Notes: generated by a model not told the origin, from the sequence alone. A stretch of 64,000 nucleotides of DNA from Moringa oleifera (GCA_021397835.1 JAJFZO010000645.1:124001-188000); one strand, 5' to 3'; positions 45,991 to 58,320 are shown, counted from the stretch's first letter. Translations and numbers: made by a program.

Positions 45991-48900
45991 ATGGCGCCAA
46001 AATCACTTTCTCTGCGGGGGATCATTCCTGCTCTTCGCGTTCTTTCCTTTATGCTGCTCTTTTCCTCCTGTCCAATCAATGCCGGCCACGACTATCACGA
46101 CGCCCTCCGCAAGAGCATTCTCTTCTTCGAGGGCCAACGGTCTGGGAAGCTCCCCCCTGACCAACGAATCAGATGGCGCCGTGACTCTGCATTGCACGAC
46201 GGATCTTCCGCTGGCGTACGCACCTTCACTAGCACTCCTCCGTACACTGTCATTCACCATTTTATGTACGCCGTCATGCATTGATCTTTTCCTTATTTAT
46301 CTTTTTGTTTTGTTGCTTTTTTCTTGCAGGTTGACTTAACTGGAGGTTACTACGACGCCGGGGACAATGTGAAGTTCGGCTTCCCAATGGCATTTACGAC
46401 CACATTGCTATCGTGGAGCATCATAGACTTCGGGAAGACCATGGGTCCGGAGCTCAAGAACGCCGTGAAGGCCGTCAGGTGGGCCACCGATTATCTGCTG
46501 AAGGCGACGGCGGTGCCGGACGTCGTTTATGTGCAGGTAGGGGATGCGTATTCGGACCACAACTGCTGGGAGAGGCCAGAGGACATGGACACGTTGCGCA
46601 CGGCATACAAGATCGATAGGGCCCACCCTGGCTCCGACGTGGCAGGTGAAACCGCTGCCGCATTGGCCGCCGCTTCCATCGTATTCAGATCACGTGATCC
46701 TGGATACTCTCGGCTGCTGCTCAACCGAGCCGTTAGGGTACGTCCCTGTCACAGCTGCATTATTTTCTTTCTCTTTTTTTTTTTTTTCGCTTTCTCTTTT
46801 TTGATTTTAGCAGTTTGGGTAAAATTTGTCTATTTCCCTCAAAAGATTCGCTCCCTCTCTTGAAATGTACACTATCAGATTTTCCTTCTTTTTCTTTTTT
46901 TTTATTAGAAAAAACTCGGGCTCCGAGTAGTCACTGCTTACCAGAGCAGGAGGTTAAAGCACTTTAAGCAGTTGCTTGTTTTTTTTTTAATAAATATTTT
47001 CTCTTTTTTTGGAAAAAAATGAAAATATTATAATAATTGTAAAAAATATAACTTATTAGTGTCACTTGTTTCCTATGCAACATGGATGAATGACATTGGC
47101 AGTATATTAATTTATACTTTGGTTACTTCTATATGAAGTCATGCTATTTTTCATAATTAAATGTGTTTATAAAATTTATTATGGTAGAATTAATGCGATT
47201 TATGGCCCCTATATTTACTTTTGTTAGAATATCTCACATGGAAAAAGTGAAGATGGGGCTCTTACTTCTGCTTAATATATATAATACTAAAATTATCATG
47301 AAGAATTGACCGTTGTGTGAAACCGTGTGGCGCTCAAGGTGTTCGAGTTTGCTGACAGGCACCGGGGTGCGTACAGCTCAAGCCTGTACCATGTGGTTTG
47401 CCCTTTTTACTGCGACGTGAACGGTTACCAGGTGAGTAGTGAGGTTTGATTGAGCGTGAGCCGTTGGAGCACCGTGAAATTGCTCGTCTTTGACCGCTGT
47501 TCTGAAAGTTGCATTATAATATTATAGGATGAGTTACTATGGGGAGCTGCGTGGCTGCACAAGGCCTCAAGGATGCGGGAATACAGAGAATACATAGTGA
47601 GAAACGAGGTAGTGTTGAGAGCTGGAGATACCATCAATGAGTTTGGTTGGGACAACAAACATGCTGGGATCAACGTCCTCATTTCCAAGGTAAAGTTTAT
47701 AATAATTAAACCCCTTTCACATTAATCTTCTTTTGATAATGATACTTATGATAGATAATCATTTGTGTTTATGCTCGTTTTGCTTGTCCAGTATTTTAAT
47801 ATAGGTGGCTTTGTCTTGATTAGGATCACATTCTTCTTGTTTTGTATTCTTGTTCGGGTACAGTAGAGTCTTTCTAGTAGTAGATGGTCATACCCGCTCT
47901 ATATTACAAAATAGATATTGTTTGGGTAATCACGTGGTATGCTATAGGCTTGGTCATGTTCCTGGTGGGGTTCACAGTGATGGGTCCGTCGCTTTTGTTT
48001 TCGGACCCATTCTGGCTTCCTTAGGCTTTTTGATCTACTGAAACCAGTTAAAAGCTAGGTTTCACAAAATATAGCAAAGATTAAACTGGACAACGCCAGA
48101 AGTAAGTGAAATTAACCCCAAGTCCATCCTCTTCTTTATTATATTTTCCCTTTGTGGGACAACATGACAGTGGATCCTACTCTCTGGATCAAATGGAATA
48201 GATTTGAAGTTGTAGATAGTTGATTAAACTCGAGAGGGTCACGTTCCACCAAACTGATGATTGCACATGATGTGTGGCACAAAATTTGGCTTTCATGTGG
48301 GAACCCCGGCTATCACTTAGACAACAAAATCTAGACATTTTAGCCTTTAAAAATGAATGACAATTGTCACAAACTGGGACCCAAACATGCCAATAGATGA
48401 GGTGACTTTTGTGCAAGAAATGAAGGGGGGGGGGGGGGGGGGGGGGGCTGGGTGTAAGGGGCAATGCTGTCTTTTAGACAAGTGGGGTTTTAGGGTTTCT
48501 TGTCCCCTCAATCAAACAAAGTCCCATGCATATGCAGGTCCATTTTCAGATCTGGGCCATGTGGGTCCCCGATCAGTGACTTCCTGCTGCATATGCATGT
48601 GCCTAAAGGCTGGGGACGACGGTTCTCCCCATGCTGACCCATTATCGTTCCACCAGAACTTTTCTCGAAATTGATTGTGACTTCTTGTTAAAGGCTTTTC
48701 ACTATCAGATTCTCAGATTTCACGTGGATGAAACTCCTCATTTCTTGCATTTAATATCGTTCCCATGAACTTATCTATTCCCATCGACAGGGAATGCTAT
48801 AATACAATTGAAGCAAAAGAGAAACAAATGTGTTATGGCTGTACTGACACTAAAACAACATAAGACAAAGTAGTGGGGATAATGTTTATATGTTACTTGA

Positions 48901-49157
48901 TTTTTTATGACAGGAAGTGTTGATGGGAAAAGCAGAATATTTCGAGTCTTTCAAGCAAAACGCAGATGGGTTTATCTGTTCTTTATTGCCTGGAATTTCC
49001 CATCCTCAAGTTCAGTATTCTCCAGGTACCAGCTCCATTATCCTTCTTTTATTATTATTCTTCTTCGAATATTTCTTTTCCCATAGCACAATAATGACTT
49101 TCTTCTCAACATTAATAATTGAATCATCAAATAACATATCATTTATTGCCTCTTTTT

Positions 49158-49188
<31 letters not shown>

Positions 49189-50272
49189 GGGGTGGTGTGG
49201 AACCCATTTATTTACCATTTTCTTTTCAGGAAAAGCTTGTATTTGGCTTCTCATCACGTAACAGTGCACAATATTGAGCTTTCGTTAACGAAGCTTTTGG
49301 GGCATTGTTGGGACAGACTGTTAGGCACATGTTTCTGGGTGCATGCATTCCTTTTAACATTTCAATTAATTCCTTCCTTTTCCCTGTACTAAATGCAGAT
49401 CTAGTTGCCAATAATAAGAATAAATCTTACTGGTTTCTAAACCAGTGCATGTAAAAGAATTAACTTTCATTTCCTTTTCTTTATTTTGTCGGTCACCTTT
49501 TGTCTTTGATTGAATAGGTGGGTTGATCTTCAAGGCTGGAGGAAGTAACATGCAGCATGTAACGTCTTTGTCTTTCCTAATTCTGGCTTATTCTAATTAC
49601 CTAAACCACGCCAATAAGGTTGTGCCATGCGGCGAGATCACAGCCTCCGCTGCCCTTCTCAAGCATTTAGCCAAGAGCCAGGTAATTATTTAATCCCGAC
49701 TTCATTCATTCTCAAGTAAAATAGAGATACCGGACAAGTGGGCCCCGCTTAAATTGTGAACCGAATGAGCATCAGACAAATAAACGGCTAGCTTTGTCAT
49801 CTCGTGACACGTAGTTAATCGTCTTGATATGCGAATGTTTTCTTTTTGGTTCATACGGATCACCAAGGTTCACTCGTGAATGGGGGTAATTTTGGTAAAA
49901 CACAAAAACAGGAGGACTGACATTATAACGTTTTTGTGGTCCTGCCAGGTGGACTACATTCTTGGAGACAATCCACTGAGGATGTCATACATGGTTGGAT
50001 ATGGTGAACGTTACCCACGGAGGATCCACCACCGGGCTAGCTCGCTTCCATCAGTGAACACCCACCCAGCCCGGATCGGGTGCAAAGCCGGGTCTCGTTA
50101 TTTTCTGAGCCCAAATCCTAACCCTAACTTGCTTATCGGGGCTGTTGTTGGTGGGCCCAATGTTTCAGATGCCTTCCCAGATTCAAGACCGTTCTTCCAG
50201 GAATCAGAGCCCACGACATATATCAACGCACCATTGGTGGGTCTGCTCGCATACTTTTCAGCCCATCCTTGA
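45991..50272 (+). CDS. Endo-1,4-beta-glucanase, GH9 class B (endoglucanase 17-like)
   Basis: Secreted glycosyl hydrolase family 9 enzyme that cleaves beta-1,4-glucan chains, acting in cell-wall modification. Exons: 45991-46215, 46330-46737, 47339-47431, 47528-47689, 48914-49025, 49518-49681, 49949-50272. All introns are GT-AG and the phases close to 495 aa. A signal peptide covers about residues 1-30 ([15 protein letters not shown], mature start near [11 protein letters not shown]). The GH9 domain fills the rest: GGYYDAGDN with catalytic-base Asp84 and Asp87, [17 protein letters not shown], the PROSITE-like HHR block (415-417) after [13 protein letters not shown], and [16 protein letters not shown] with Asp466 and proton donor Glu475. 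There is no membrane anchor and no CBM49 tail, hence class B. It most resembles Arabidopsis endoglucanase 17 from memory of conserved blocks. Introns 4 and 5 contain long G runs. Its last two exons are duplicated at 54979-55886. Confidence 0.96.
48425..48447 (+). repeat. G23 homopolymer in GH9 intron 4
   Basis: Twenty-three consecutive G residues in a transcribed intron of the GH9 gene, otherwise AT-leaning. The run could form a quadruplex in DNA or RNA. Homopolymer length is easily mis-called, so the exact count is uncertain. Confidence 0.9.
49153..49192 (+). repeat. T15-G25 tract in GH9 intron 5
   Basis: Fifteen T residues run directly into twenty-five G residues within intron 5, about 10 bases before a TTTACCATTTTCTTTTCAG segment. 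It is the second long G run on the sense strand of this gene. Confidence 0.9.
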
Positions 50273-50708
50273 TTTCTGCAAAAGCAAAAAAGTGTAAAAG
50301 ATGATTCAGTGGTGTGCTTAAAAATGACCACCCTGCCTAATATTGTCAAAGATTCTAATTATTCCTAATGAACAAACAAAGTTCGCATTTGCAAAGCCAA
50401 AGCAAAGCCATTTCCTCTGGCCTTTGAGCTTTGAAGTATAATTTTATTACAAATTATTGTAGCCCATCAAGAGCTGAGAGCTGACCTCACAACTCATAGG
50501 ATCCACCTCAATAGATGCCACTTCGGCGCACAATGCTTCACTCACACCCTTAAAAATGCAACCCATGCTTAGACTGAAGCAGTCTCATGAACCAAGGCCA
50601 ACCATATACATAAAGGCCCACGTGAGACTTATAAAAAAGGGCGTAACACAAAACTCGCAAAAGAGGAAAAAATTAAAATTGGCGGTTAGACTTGTATTCT
50701 TGCTAAGT
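50273..50708 (+). other. GH9 3' UTR and flank
   Basis: Probable 3' UTR to about 50460, where an ATAATTTTATTACAAATTATTGTAG segment suggests a processing region. The remainder has no coding signal, and the segment ends at the start of the 440-base LTR-like repeat. Confidence 0.5.
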
Positions 50709-51148
50709 TATTATTCCCCAACTACCTTGTACTTTCAAGCTCTTCAATGAACAAAAATTTTGGCATCAACCTCATGTTTGATATAATTGTTGTACCAAGC
50801 CTACAAGAGGATATCCATTTTGGCCCAATCTATTAATCCTTGAGCAGGACTCATGAAAAGGGATGAACCCTAATTCAATTTATTAAACTAGATTAAACAC
50901 TTTCGAGCTTGACAATTCATTAAAGTTCCTTTTTTTATTTATCAAATCTCTTTAGTTGTGATTCAAAATGAAGTAAAACTCCTTGATAAGCACTTATTAT
51001 AATGCATTATACTTCATACAGGGTACGATTTTAAACTTATAAATACAGACAAATATTCTCTCATTTGATATACATTGATTGTTATGTTTTTTCAAATTTT
51101 TATTAACTTGAGTGTTAGAGTCTTTTTTTTTTTTGTGTATTTTGACAA
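50709..51148 (+). repeat. LTR-like 440-bp repeat, copy 1
   Basis: Nearly the same sequence occurs at 63269-63708 in the same orientation, starting at TATTATTCCCCAACTA and ending near TTTTGACAA after a poly-T run. It contains a TATA-like TTATAAATACA (about 51040), followed by TTTGATATACATTGATTG, the layout of a U3/R region. No coding capacity. The flanks diverge from copy 2 on both sides. I read it as a solo or partial LTR; alternatively it is part of a segmental duplication shared with the GH9 fragment. Confidence 0.75.
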
Positions 51149-52030
51149 TAATAAGTGTCTGCTAGTTAAAGAACTTACAGCTAAGCAGGCCAGATTGCCC
51201 TCTCTAAGCGAGTCCAAATGGAGAAAGCAACATGCATGGCGACGACAGCGCGAAGGGGTAAGACAACTAACCAGAGTAGGAGACCTCCTGATGACCCCGT
51301 CCACCGCTAACAAGGATTTGACGTTTTCCGATCCGAAGTAGAAAACAACAAACAAAAGAAGCACATGGCAAAATCAAAGATAATTTCAAGAACGTAGAAG
51401 TTATTTGCTGCTCGTCACTTTTCTTTGCTGTAATGTGTTTTTTTATTCGGCCTATTCATAGGTCATTACTTTGTGGGTATTTTTTCTTTTTTAAAATGTT
51501 TTTTATTAATAAAATATATAAAATTAAGTTATTTTTATGAATAAAATAAATTTAAAAATAATTTTTTAAAAAATATTATTATTTTTGAAAAATAGCATCA
51601 TAAATAAAATTGATAAAAGTTTAATTTTGATGTGATAATTGATTTATTTATTTTTCAGCCATATGGACGTGATAAGAGAAAGAAATTTTTTAAAATTTTT
51701 TATAGATAATACAAATTATTTAATTTTTTATACACTTCATAAAAAAATTAATAATTTAAGTGATTCTTAAAATTATTTTATTTAATTTTTTAAAAAATAA
51801 AAAATAAGAAAAACTATAAATTAAAAAAAATCACATTTCTACTGTGGACCACAATTCTTCATTATAAACACCAGTGGACAGAATCTTTGAGCATACGCGT
51901 TAAATGTCTTGTTTGACGTGCATCAACCATGGCGGCTCATTGACTTGTAAACGTTGACGCCCTCCTCGCGTAGACATTATCCAAACCCAGAAAATTAAAA
52001 GGAAAAAAAAAAAATCTTCTCTTTCACTCG
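51149..52030. other. Intergenic region between LTR-like copy 1 and the PLAC8 gene
   Basis: 51150-51340 is GC-richer, with an open frame rich in Arg, Ser and Lys on the plus strand (about 51180-51341). It could be a fragment of retroelement internal region, but I cannot match it. 51400-51840 is AT-rich with no signal. From 51850 the proximal promoter of the PLAC8 gene begins. Confidence 0.4.
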
Positions 52031-52039
52031 CCTATATAT
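52031..52039 (+). promoter_or_regulatory. Probable TATA box of the PLAC8 gene
   Basis: A CCTATATAT box lies 120 bases before the start codon. It would give a transcription start near 52065 and a leader of about 85 bases. Motif and spacing only. Confidence 0.5.
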
Positions 52040-52150
52040 GTCTATCACAATTATAAGAATCATAGCCACGAAGTTCTCTCCTTCAGCTCTTTACTTGAAC
52101 CATATTGCGTTTGCGAGTTGTGATTATTAAGCCTTAATTATATTACCAAA

Positions 52151-52879
52151 ATGGCTGCAAGTGAGGGGTCTTGGTCCTCTGGCTTTTGTGATTGCTGCTC
52201 CGACTTGCCGACCTGTAAGTTGCCTTCCAAATTCTCTTCTGATTAATCTGATCGGACAGAAAAATTAATTTCTTTATTTGGGTGATCTTGATATTTTACA
52301 AAGTTACTTAACTTTATTTCCATTGTTTGGTTTCCGGCAGGTTGCCTGACTTATTGGTGCCCATGCGTCACGTTTGGCCGAATCGCTGAAATTGTTGACA
52401 GAGGATCAACATGTAAGTATTACTTCAATTAATCTTACGATTTTAAGATCTGATTTTTTTACTGATCTGAACTGTGTTGTTTTGGGCTACAGCTTGCGGT
52501 ACAAGCGGAGCTCTGTACGTTTTGATCGCTGCTTTGACTGCATGTCCATGCATATATTCTTGCTTCTACCGCGGCAAGATGAGGAAGCAGTATAACTTGA
52601 AGGGAGATGGTTGCAATGACTGCTTAACTCATTTCTTCTGCGAGACCTGCGCCTTGACTCAAGAGTATCGCGAACTCCAGAGCCGTGGATTCGACATGTC
52701 CATCGGTATCTATCTAATCAAATTGACAACCTCTCTTTTCCTCTTCTTTCTCTCTTATTTGCATACGCCTGAGATTGATTACGTTTGCTTTGTTTTCAGG
52801 ATGGCAGTCGAATTTGGAGCGGCAGAATGCTGGGCTGACGATGGGAGTCCCGGTGATGGAAGGTGTCATGAAGAGATAA
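52151..52879 (+). CDS. PLAC8-domain protein, PLANT CADMIUM RESISTANCE / cell-number-regulator type
   Basis: A small Cys-rich membrane protein of the PLAC8 family; plant members influence heavy-metal export or organ size. Exons: 52151-52214, 52341-52412, 52493-52705, 52800-52879. All introns are GT-AG and the product is 142 aa. Key features are the family motif CCLTYWCPC (residues 22-30, the CCXXXXCPC form), [18 protein letters not shown], a hydrophobic segment [20 protein letters not shown] (51-70), and the second Cys cluster [20 protein letters not shown]. These match PCR2-like proteins in length and order. The reading frame is intact. Whether it transports metal or regulates growth cannot be told from sequence alone. 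Confidence 0.94.
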
Positions 52880-54978
52880 ACTGGAAATTCTTTTGTCATT
52901 TACTCGTCCGAAATAAAAGGCCATAGGTTCTTGTGTGATTTCAAGCCATAATAATGTGAAAAAGTTGTATTCTCTTTCTTCTTTCTTTCCATTTCCACCT
53001 TAGTTTTCTTCTCTGGTTTATGTGTATATTGATCCAGAAATATCAATGGCGATTTTCGGTTTCTGAAAAGGAAATGGACTAATGCTGGGTGCTGTAATGG
53101 GGACCATATCACTAATTAGTAGTTGATTATTGAAAAGAAAGGTTGCACATTATCTCTAGTAGGGACACTTGACAGGTACGTGTATAATATATGCTGGTGG
53201 AGGGGAAGGGGGTGCAATTCAATCATATCTTTTGAAAGTTTTACGTGGAAAGTAATGTAGTTTATTAGGTCTTCCAATCAATTTGATTTTAATTTTGAAT
53301 ACCCAATTAGAAAATTGTCAAAGGAGAAAATCATATGGAGTTGTTTGATAATTAAGCAGCCGAGAACGTGTCTAGTGGGATAAAAAGTTGAATTCATCAA
53401 GAGCCATGTGCCTTTAAGTATCATGATGAGAGGCCTAACAATTCGATCACGTGGCTTCTAAGATATTTAATTGTCAACTTGTTGGATTTTATCTTGATTA
53501 ATTTTTGTTTATGTTGTTAATTAAATAATCCGCCAAAGAAAAATCTAATGCTCTGTATGGTTTACCTTTAATAATTGAGTAGTTAAAAAGCAATTTAAAA
53601 TTAATTAAAAAAATTTAAACTCAATAAAAAATAATAAATTACTTTTAATATAATATTACAAAAATAATTTAATAATTTGTGTTACTTTAACACTAGGTTT
53701 AAGATTGGAGTAGCAAGTCAAGATAGGCTAGTTTCTTTTATATCACTTCTTTCTTTAAGGTTAGTTTGCGCATAAACAAATGATAAATATTATAGTTATT
53801 AATATTTTATAAGATTATTTAAAATATTAAATTTGGTTAGTTTAGCACATTGTAAGTTATGTTATCATAAGTTCGTTTATATATTTATTAATTTCATAAA
53901 TTTAAATATTTAATTTTCCTATACGTGCAAGGAAAATTTTTTAATTTTCTTTGTCCATTTTCACAAGCTTGTAACAACTTAAACTATAGTATGATATCGT
54001 AAATATCTTAATTGTTTGTATTAATCACTATGATGAATGATAATTTTTTTTTTGTTTAACTTTTATCTTATATTAATTTATTGTTCATTAAATAATTTAT
54101 GAGTTTGATATGTAATGAAGAGAATCATTTAATTATTTATTGAATCGGTCCAAACCATTTATTATTTGAATATTTTATTTGAACCATCGTTAATTTGATT
54201 GATTTTAAGATTTAATTATGATTTTGTAATTTTATGAAATGAAATTCGGTTTCAATTTCTTATAATAAAAAAAAGACACTATACTTTAGCCTCTCTAACG
54301 GGCACCGTGTGTACAAGTCAAAGACGCGTTATCTAAATCATGGTTAAATAATTCAATAAAAAATGATTTACTTTGTATTTTAAATTTCAGTTAAATTAAT
54401 TGTATTTCTGTTGGTTTTATTTTTATTAATTTTTAAAAAATAAAATTATTCACAATATTATAAAATAAAATAATTATTTAATTATTTAATTTATTATTTT
54501 TAAAAAATTCAATAAAATTGGAAAGATTCAAGCCCACAGGTTCCAAACCGATAATCGGTGCAACGGTTACGACGTTTCCAAGAAGCTGCATGCTCCATTC
54601 TGGGAACACGGCAACCAGAACTCTAACGCCACTAGACAAGCCTTGCGTAGGTAAACTCTGTGGACTAATAATTGGGTCCAGCATTCACATTTGGGTCAAT
54701 GGATCCATAAAAGAGGTCAAATCACGTCCCCTATCAATGTCGCCGACTTTATTTGAGCACTTTATTTTAGTAAATAATAATAATTTTTTTAAAATTTTAA
54801 TTTAAAATAACAAAAAAATTAGTTTGTAAAATATTTAAAATGAAAGTAAAAAAAAAAGCTCAATTTTTTAATTTTTATTTTAAATGTATTTTAAATAAAT
54901 TTTAATTAATAAAAATACATACATTAAATATTTAAAAATACATAAATTAATCAATATTTAGAAATTGCACATCGTTAA
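52880..54978. other. Intergenic region downstream of the PLAC8 gene
   Basis: Probable 3' UTR to about 53120, then AT-rich DNA. A 220-base balanced-composition island at about 54520-54740 is open on both strands for 68-95 codons; I cannot assign it. The region ends where homology to the GH9 gene begins. Confidence 0.45.
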
Positions 54979-55886
54979 CTTGTGTTTGGCTTCTCATCAG
55001 GTAACAGTACACAGTATTGAGCTTTCGTTAACAAAGCTTTTGGGGCATTGTTGCGACAGACTGTTAGGCACATGTTTCTGGGTGCATGCATTCCCTTTTA
55101 ACATTTCAATTAATTCCTTCTTTTTCCCTGTACTAAATGCAGATCTAGTTGCCAATAATAAGAATAAATCTTATTGGTTTTTAAACCACTGCATGTAAGA
55201 GAATTAAATTTCATTTCCTTTTCCTTATTTTGTCGGTCACCTTTTGTCTTTGATTGAATAGGTGGGTTGATCTTCAAGACTGGAGGAAGCAACATGCAGC
55301 ATGTAACGTCTGTGTCTTTCCTACTTCTGGCTTATTCTAATTATTTAAACCACGCCAATAAGGTTGTGCCATGTGGCGACATCAAAGCCTCCGCTGCCCT
55401 TCTCAAGCATTTAGCCAAGAGCCAGGTAATTATTTAATCCCGACTTCATTCATTCTCAAGTAAAATAGAGACACCGGACAAGTGGCCCCCGCTTAAATTG
55501 CGAACCGAATGAGCATCAGACAAATGCACGGCTAGCTTTGTCATCTCGTGACACGTAGTTAATCGTCTTGATATGAGAATGTTTTCTTTTTGGTCCGTAC
55601 GGATCACCAAGTCTCACTCGTGAATGGGGGTAATTTTGGTATAACACAAAAACAGGACTGACATTATAACGTTTTTGTGGTCCTGCCAGGTGGACTACAT
55701 TCTTGGAGACAATCCACTGAGGATGTCATACATGGTTGGATATGGTGAACGCTACCTGCGGAGGATCCACCATCGCGCCGGTTCGTTTCCATCAGTGAAC
55801 ACCCACCCAGCCCGGATCGGGTGCAAAGCTAGGTCTTGTTTCTTTCTGAGGCCAAATCTTAACTCTATCTTGCTTATCGGGCTGTG
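54979..55886 (+). pseudogene. Duplicated 3' fragment of the GH9 endoglucanase gene
   Basis: Closely matches 49235 to about 50140 of the GH9 gene, covering the end of intron 5, exon 6 (55262-55425), intron 6 and most of exon 7 (from 55690). Splice sites are kept. The exon 7 part reads [20 protein letters not shown] and [18 protein letters not shown]. It loses one G in the GGGG of 'LLIGAVVGG', so the frame ends in a stop at 55885-55887; homology also ends there, before the catalytic Glu block. Presence of introns shows a DNA-level copy, not a retrocopy. Substitutions are scattered but few, so the duplication is fairly recent. It lies immediately beside the MULE transposase remnant. Confidence 0.93.
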
Positions 55887-56050
55887 ATGGTTTTAGTAGA
55901 AAGTATAATGTGCTGGGTGTTAAATTATATAATATTGTTCTAACTTCTACTACGAAATCAATGACTTCGCTTCACTCTCTTACTAGAGGTCAGTTTTTTT
56001 TAAATAAAATTGAGTTAAAGTAATTTTTGGGTATGCATGCATTAATTGAG

Positions 56051-57778
56051 AATTTTGAATTTAGAGTTACTAGGTCTAATAAATCATTGTTTGAGGTTGC
56101 TTGTAGAGAATAAAATTGTGCATAAAAGGTTCATGCTGTGAGAATTGTACAAGGGCAATTCTTCCAAATTAAACGGTGTGATTTGACACATACTTGCACA
56201 ATTGAAGAATTTTATTGACGACATCGGAAAGCAAGTTCAGCCATTATTGAAGAAATTATGGCTTAGAGGTTATCTACTAATGCTAGAATCATTAAGCTAA
56301 AAGACATTATGGGCGATATGAAAGAATTATATGGCATACAGATTTTATATAGTAAAGCTTTGAAAGCTAAAGAGCATGCATTGTCTCTTACATACGATGA
56401 TCCAGTTGAGTCATTCCAACAATTATCGTTATATTGTCATGTGTTGCAAACAGTTAATCCGAGAACTAGGGCTCACATATGTATAGAAGAAAGGATTAAT
56501 CGATTTAAGTATTTTTTTTGTGGCTTTTGGTCCATCGTTGAGGGGGTTTCATTCAGTGATCCGACCAGTCATTGCTATCGATGCTACTCATTTGAAAGGG
56601 AGGTTTTATGGCTTAATGTTTGTAGTAGCATGCAATGATAGAAGTGAACAGATATATCCACTAGCATTCGATTATGGTGATTCGGAGAATTATGAAGCGT
56701 GTTTGTGGTTCTTAGGGCAACTGAAAAAAGTAGTACGATGAAGGACTTGGTTATTATATCAGATCGCCATGTTACTATTGCAAAGGCCACTGCAAAGGTT
56801 TTTCCCGATTCTTGTCAAGGATTATGTTCTTGGCATGTAGCCTAGAACATAAAAAATAAATTCAAGAAGGAAGACATGTCTAAGATTTTTTATAATGCTG
56901 CTAGGGTATATAAGGAATCTGAATTTAATAAATTGATGACTGAGTTGCAAGCTAATCACCCTAAAGCTTTCGAATATATCATGAAGGAAGATCTTAAAAC
57001 ATGATCACGTATGTATTCCCCTCGAAAACGATACCACCTCATAACGATCAATATTGCTGAGAGCTTGAATTTGTGTCTTCAATTTGCTCGTGAGTTGCCT
57101 GTCATGGCTTTATTGGAATTCATTAGAGATATAGTACAACGTTAGTTTTATGATTGAGGCGAGAAAGCCAAAGCTTGGAGGTCACACCTAACGGAATGAG
57201 TCCACTCATTGATGATCAAAAGACAAAAAACTTCATTGTAAATAACAGCTTCCAATGTTGACTGGAATACATTTCTAGTTAAGCACAAAGGTAAAGAGGC
57301 GATTGTTAACCTCATGGAACGTACTTGCACATGTAAGGAGTTTTAAGCTGATCTTTTTTCTTGTGCGCATGCATTAGCAGCTTTTAGGTAACATTGTTTA
57401 TTTTGCTGTTAATACCTTTATTTTTCATAGTTTTGTGTTGTGGTAACTTCACTAATTTTTATTATTCACAGGGAACATAATATTGATTTCATAACTCTTT
57501 GCTCTGACTACTACAAGCAAAAGTACCTAGTAACAGTATATGCTGAGTTGATTTATTTAGTTGTTGATAAGTCTGATTGAAATGTCCCTGAAGAAGTCAA
57601 AAAGGTTGTGGTTTTACCACCTAATAATGGAAAGTTGGTAGGTCGTCCAAGGAGGTAACGAATACCATCAGGTTGCGAAAAGACACATCAAAAGAGGTGC
57701 TCTAGGTGCAGCCAATATGGACACAACATGTTGACATGTCAAAACCTGCATTATTATAATGGTAGAAGCCACTCTTAG
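56051..57778 (+). pseudogene. Mutator-like (MuDR/MULE) transposase pseudogene
   Basis: Frames in order: an N-terminal MuDR DNA-binding-like region (FEFRVTRSNKSLFEVACRE, then GQFFQIKRCDLTHTCTIEE), a linker (ALKAKEHALSLTYDD), and the MULE transposase domain. The last begins FHSVIRPVIAIDATHLKGRF, followed by QIYPLAFDYGDSENYEACLW, then VIISDRHVTIAKATAKVFPD and GLCSWHVA. A SWIM-type zinc finger (CTCKEF and, after a stop, DLFSCAHALAAF) and a terminal CSRCSQYGHNMLTC knuckle follow. There are stops within the SWIM region and after SWHVA and other blocks, plus a frameshift before the catalytic domain (56520-56570), so it is inactive. Domain order is typical of plant MULEs. Confidence 0.92.
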
Positions 57779-57899
57779 TCATCTTTCATAAACTTTAGTA
57801 GATGATGACGCCATTGATCTTTGATTTCATTTTTTGTTTAATTTTTAATTTTTCTATCTATATGGGATTATTTGATTGTTATGTTGAGACTTGAATAAC

Positions 57900-58320
57900 T
57901 ATAACCAATGCAGGTGTACTTTGGATGAAATCGTAACTTGTTCTTAAAAATTTCCCTAGATTATCGGAATCGTACATTAGTATGGTGCAAATCGTATAAT
58001 AATATGGTGAAATCGTAATTTCTTACTATTGCAACTTGTGGGTGACATTGTCACTATGTTATAGGAATCGTACACTAATATGGTTACGATTTATATAATA
58101 ATATGATGAAATCGTAACTTGTTTTCAAATTCGTGTGCTAATTTTGTTACTTAAGTTTCTTAATATAATTTCGTTACTTGTATTGAAAATTCGTGCAAAG
58201 ATTTTAATGAATAGTATTTTCATTAAATTGTGAATAAAATAAAAACCGTACAAAGATTAGACTGAAATCGCAACCTGTTTCTAATTCGTATCATATAAAA
58301 ATCAAAATAAATTTGTAGAC
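57900..58320. repeat. Degenerate repeat region with AATCGTAAC / AAATCGTA words
   Basis: Between the 3' ends of the transposase and the peptidase gene. Words such as GAAATCGTAACTTG, AATCGTACATTAGTATGGTG and AAATCGTATAATAATATGGTG recur many times in the same sense. Units are about 20-60 bases and imperfect. The reverse complement of the same word recurs in the introns of the peptidase gene. Confidence 0.6.

Noticed and set aside
46408..46863. Several long minus-strand and off-frame plus-strand frames within GH9 exon 2
   Set aside because: They are shadows of a GC-rich exon whose true frame encodes the conserved GH9 core.
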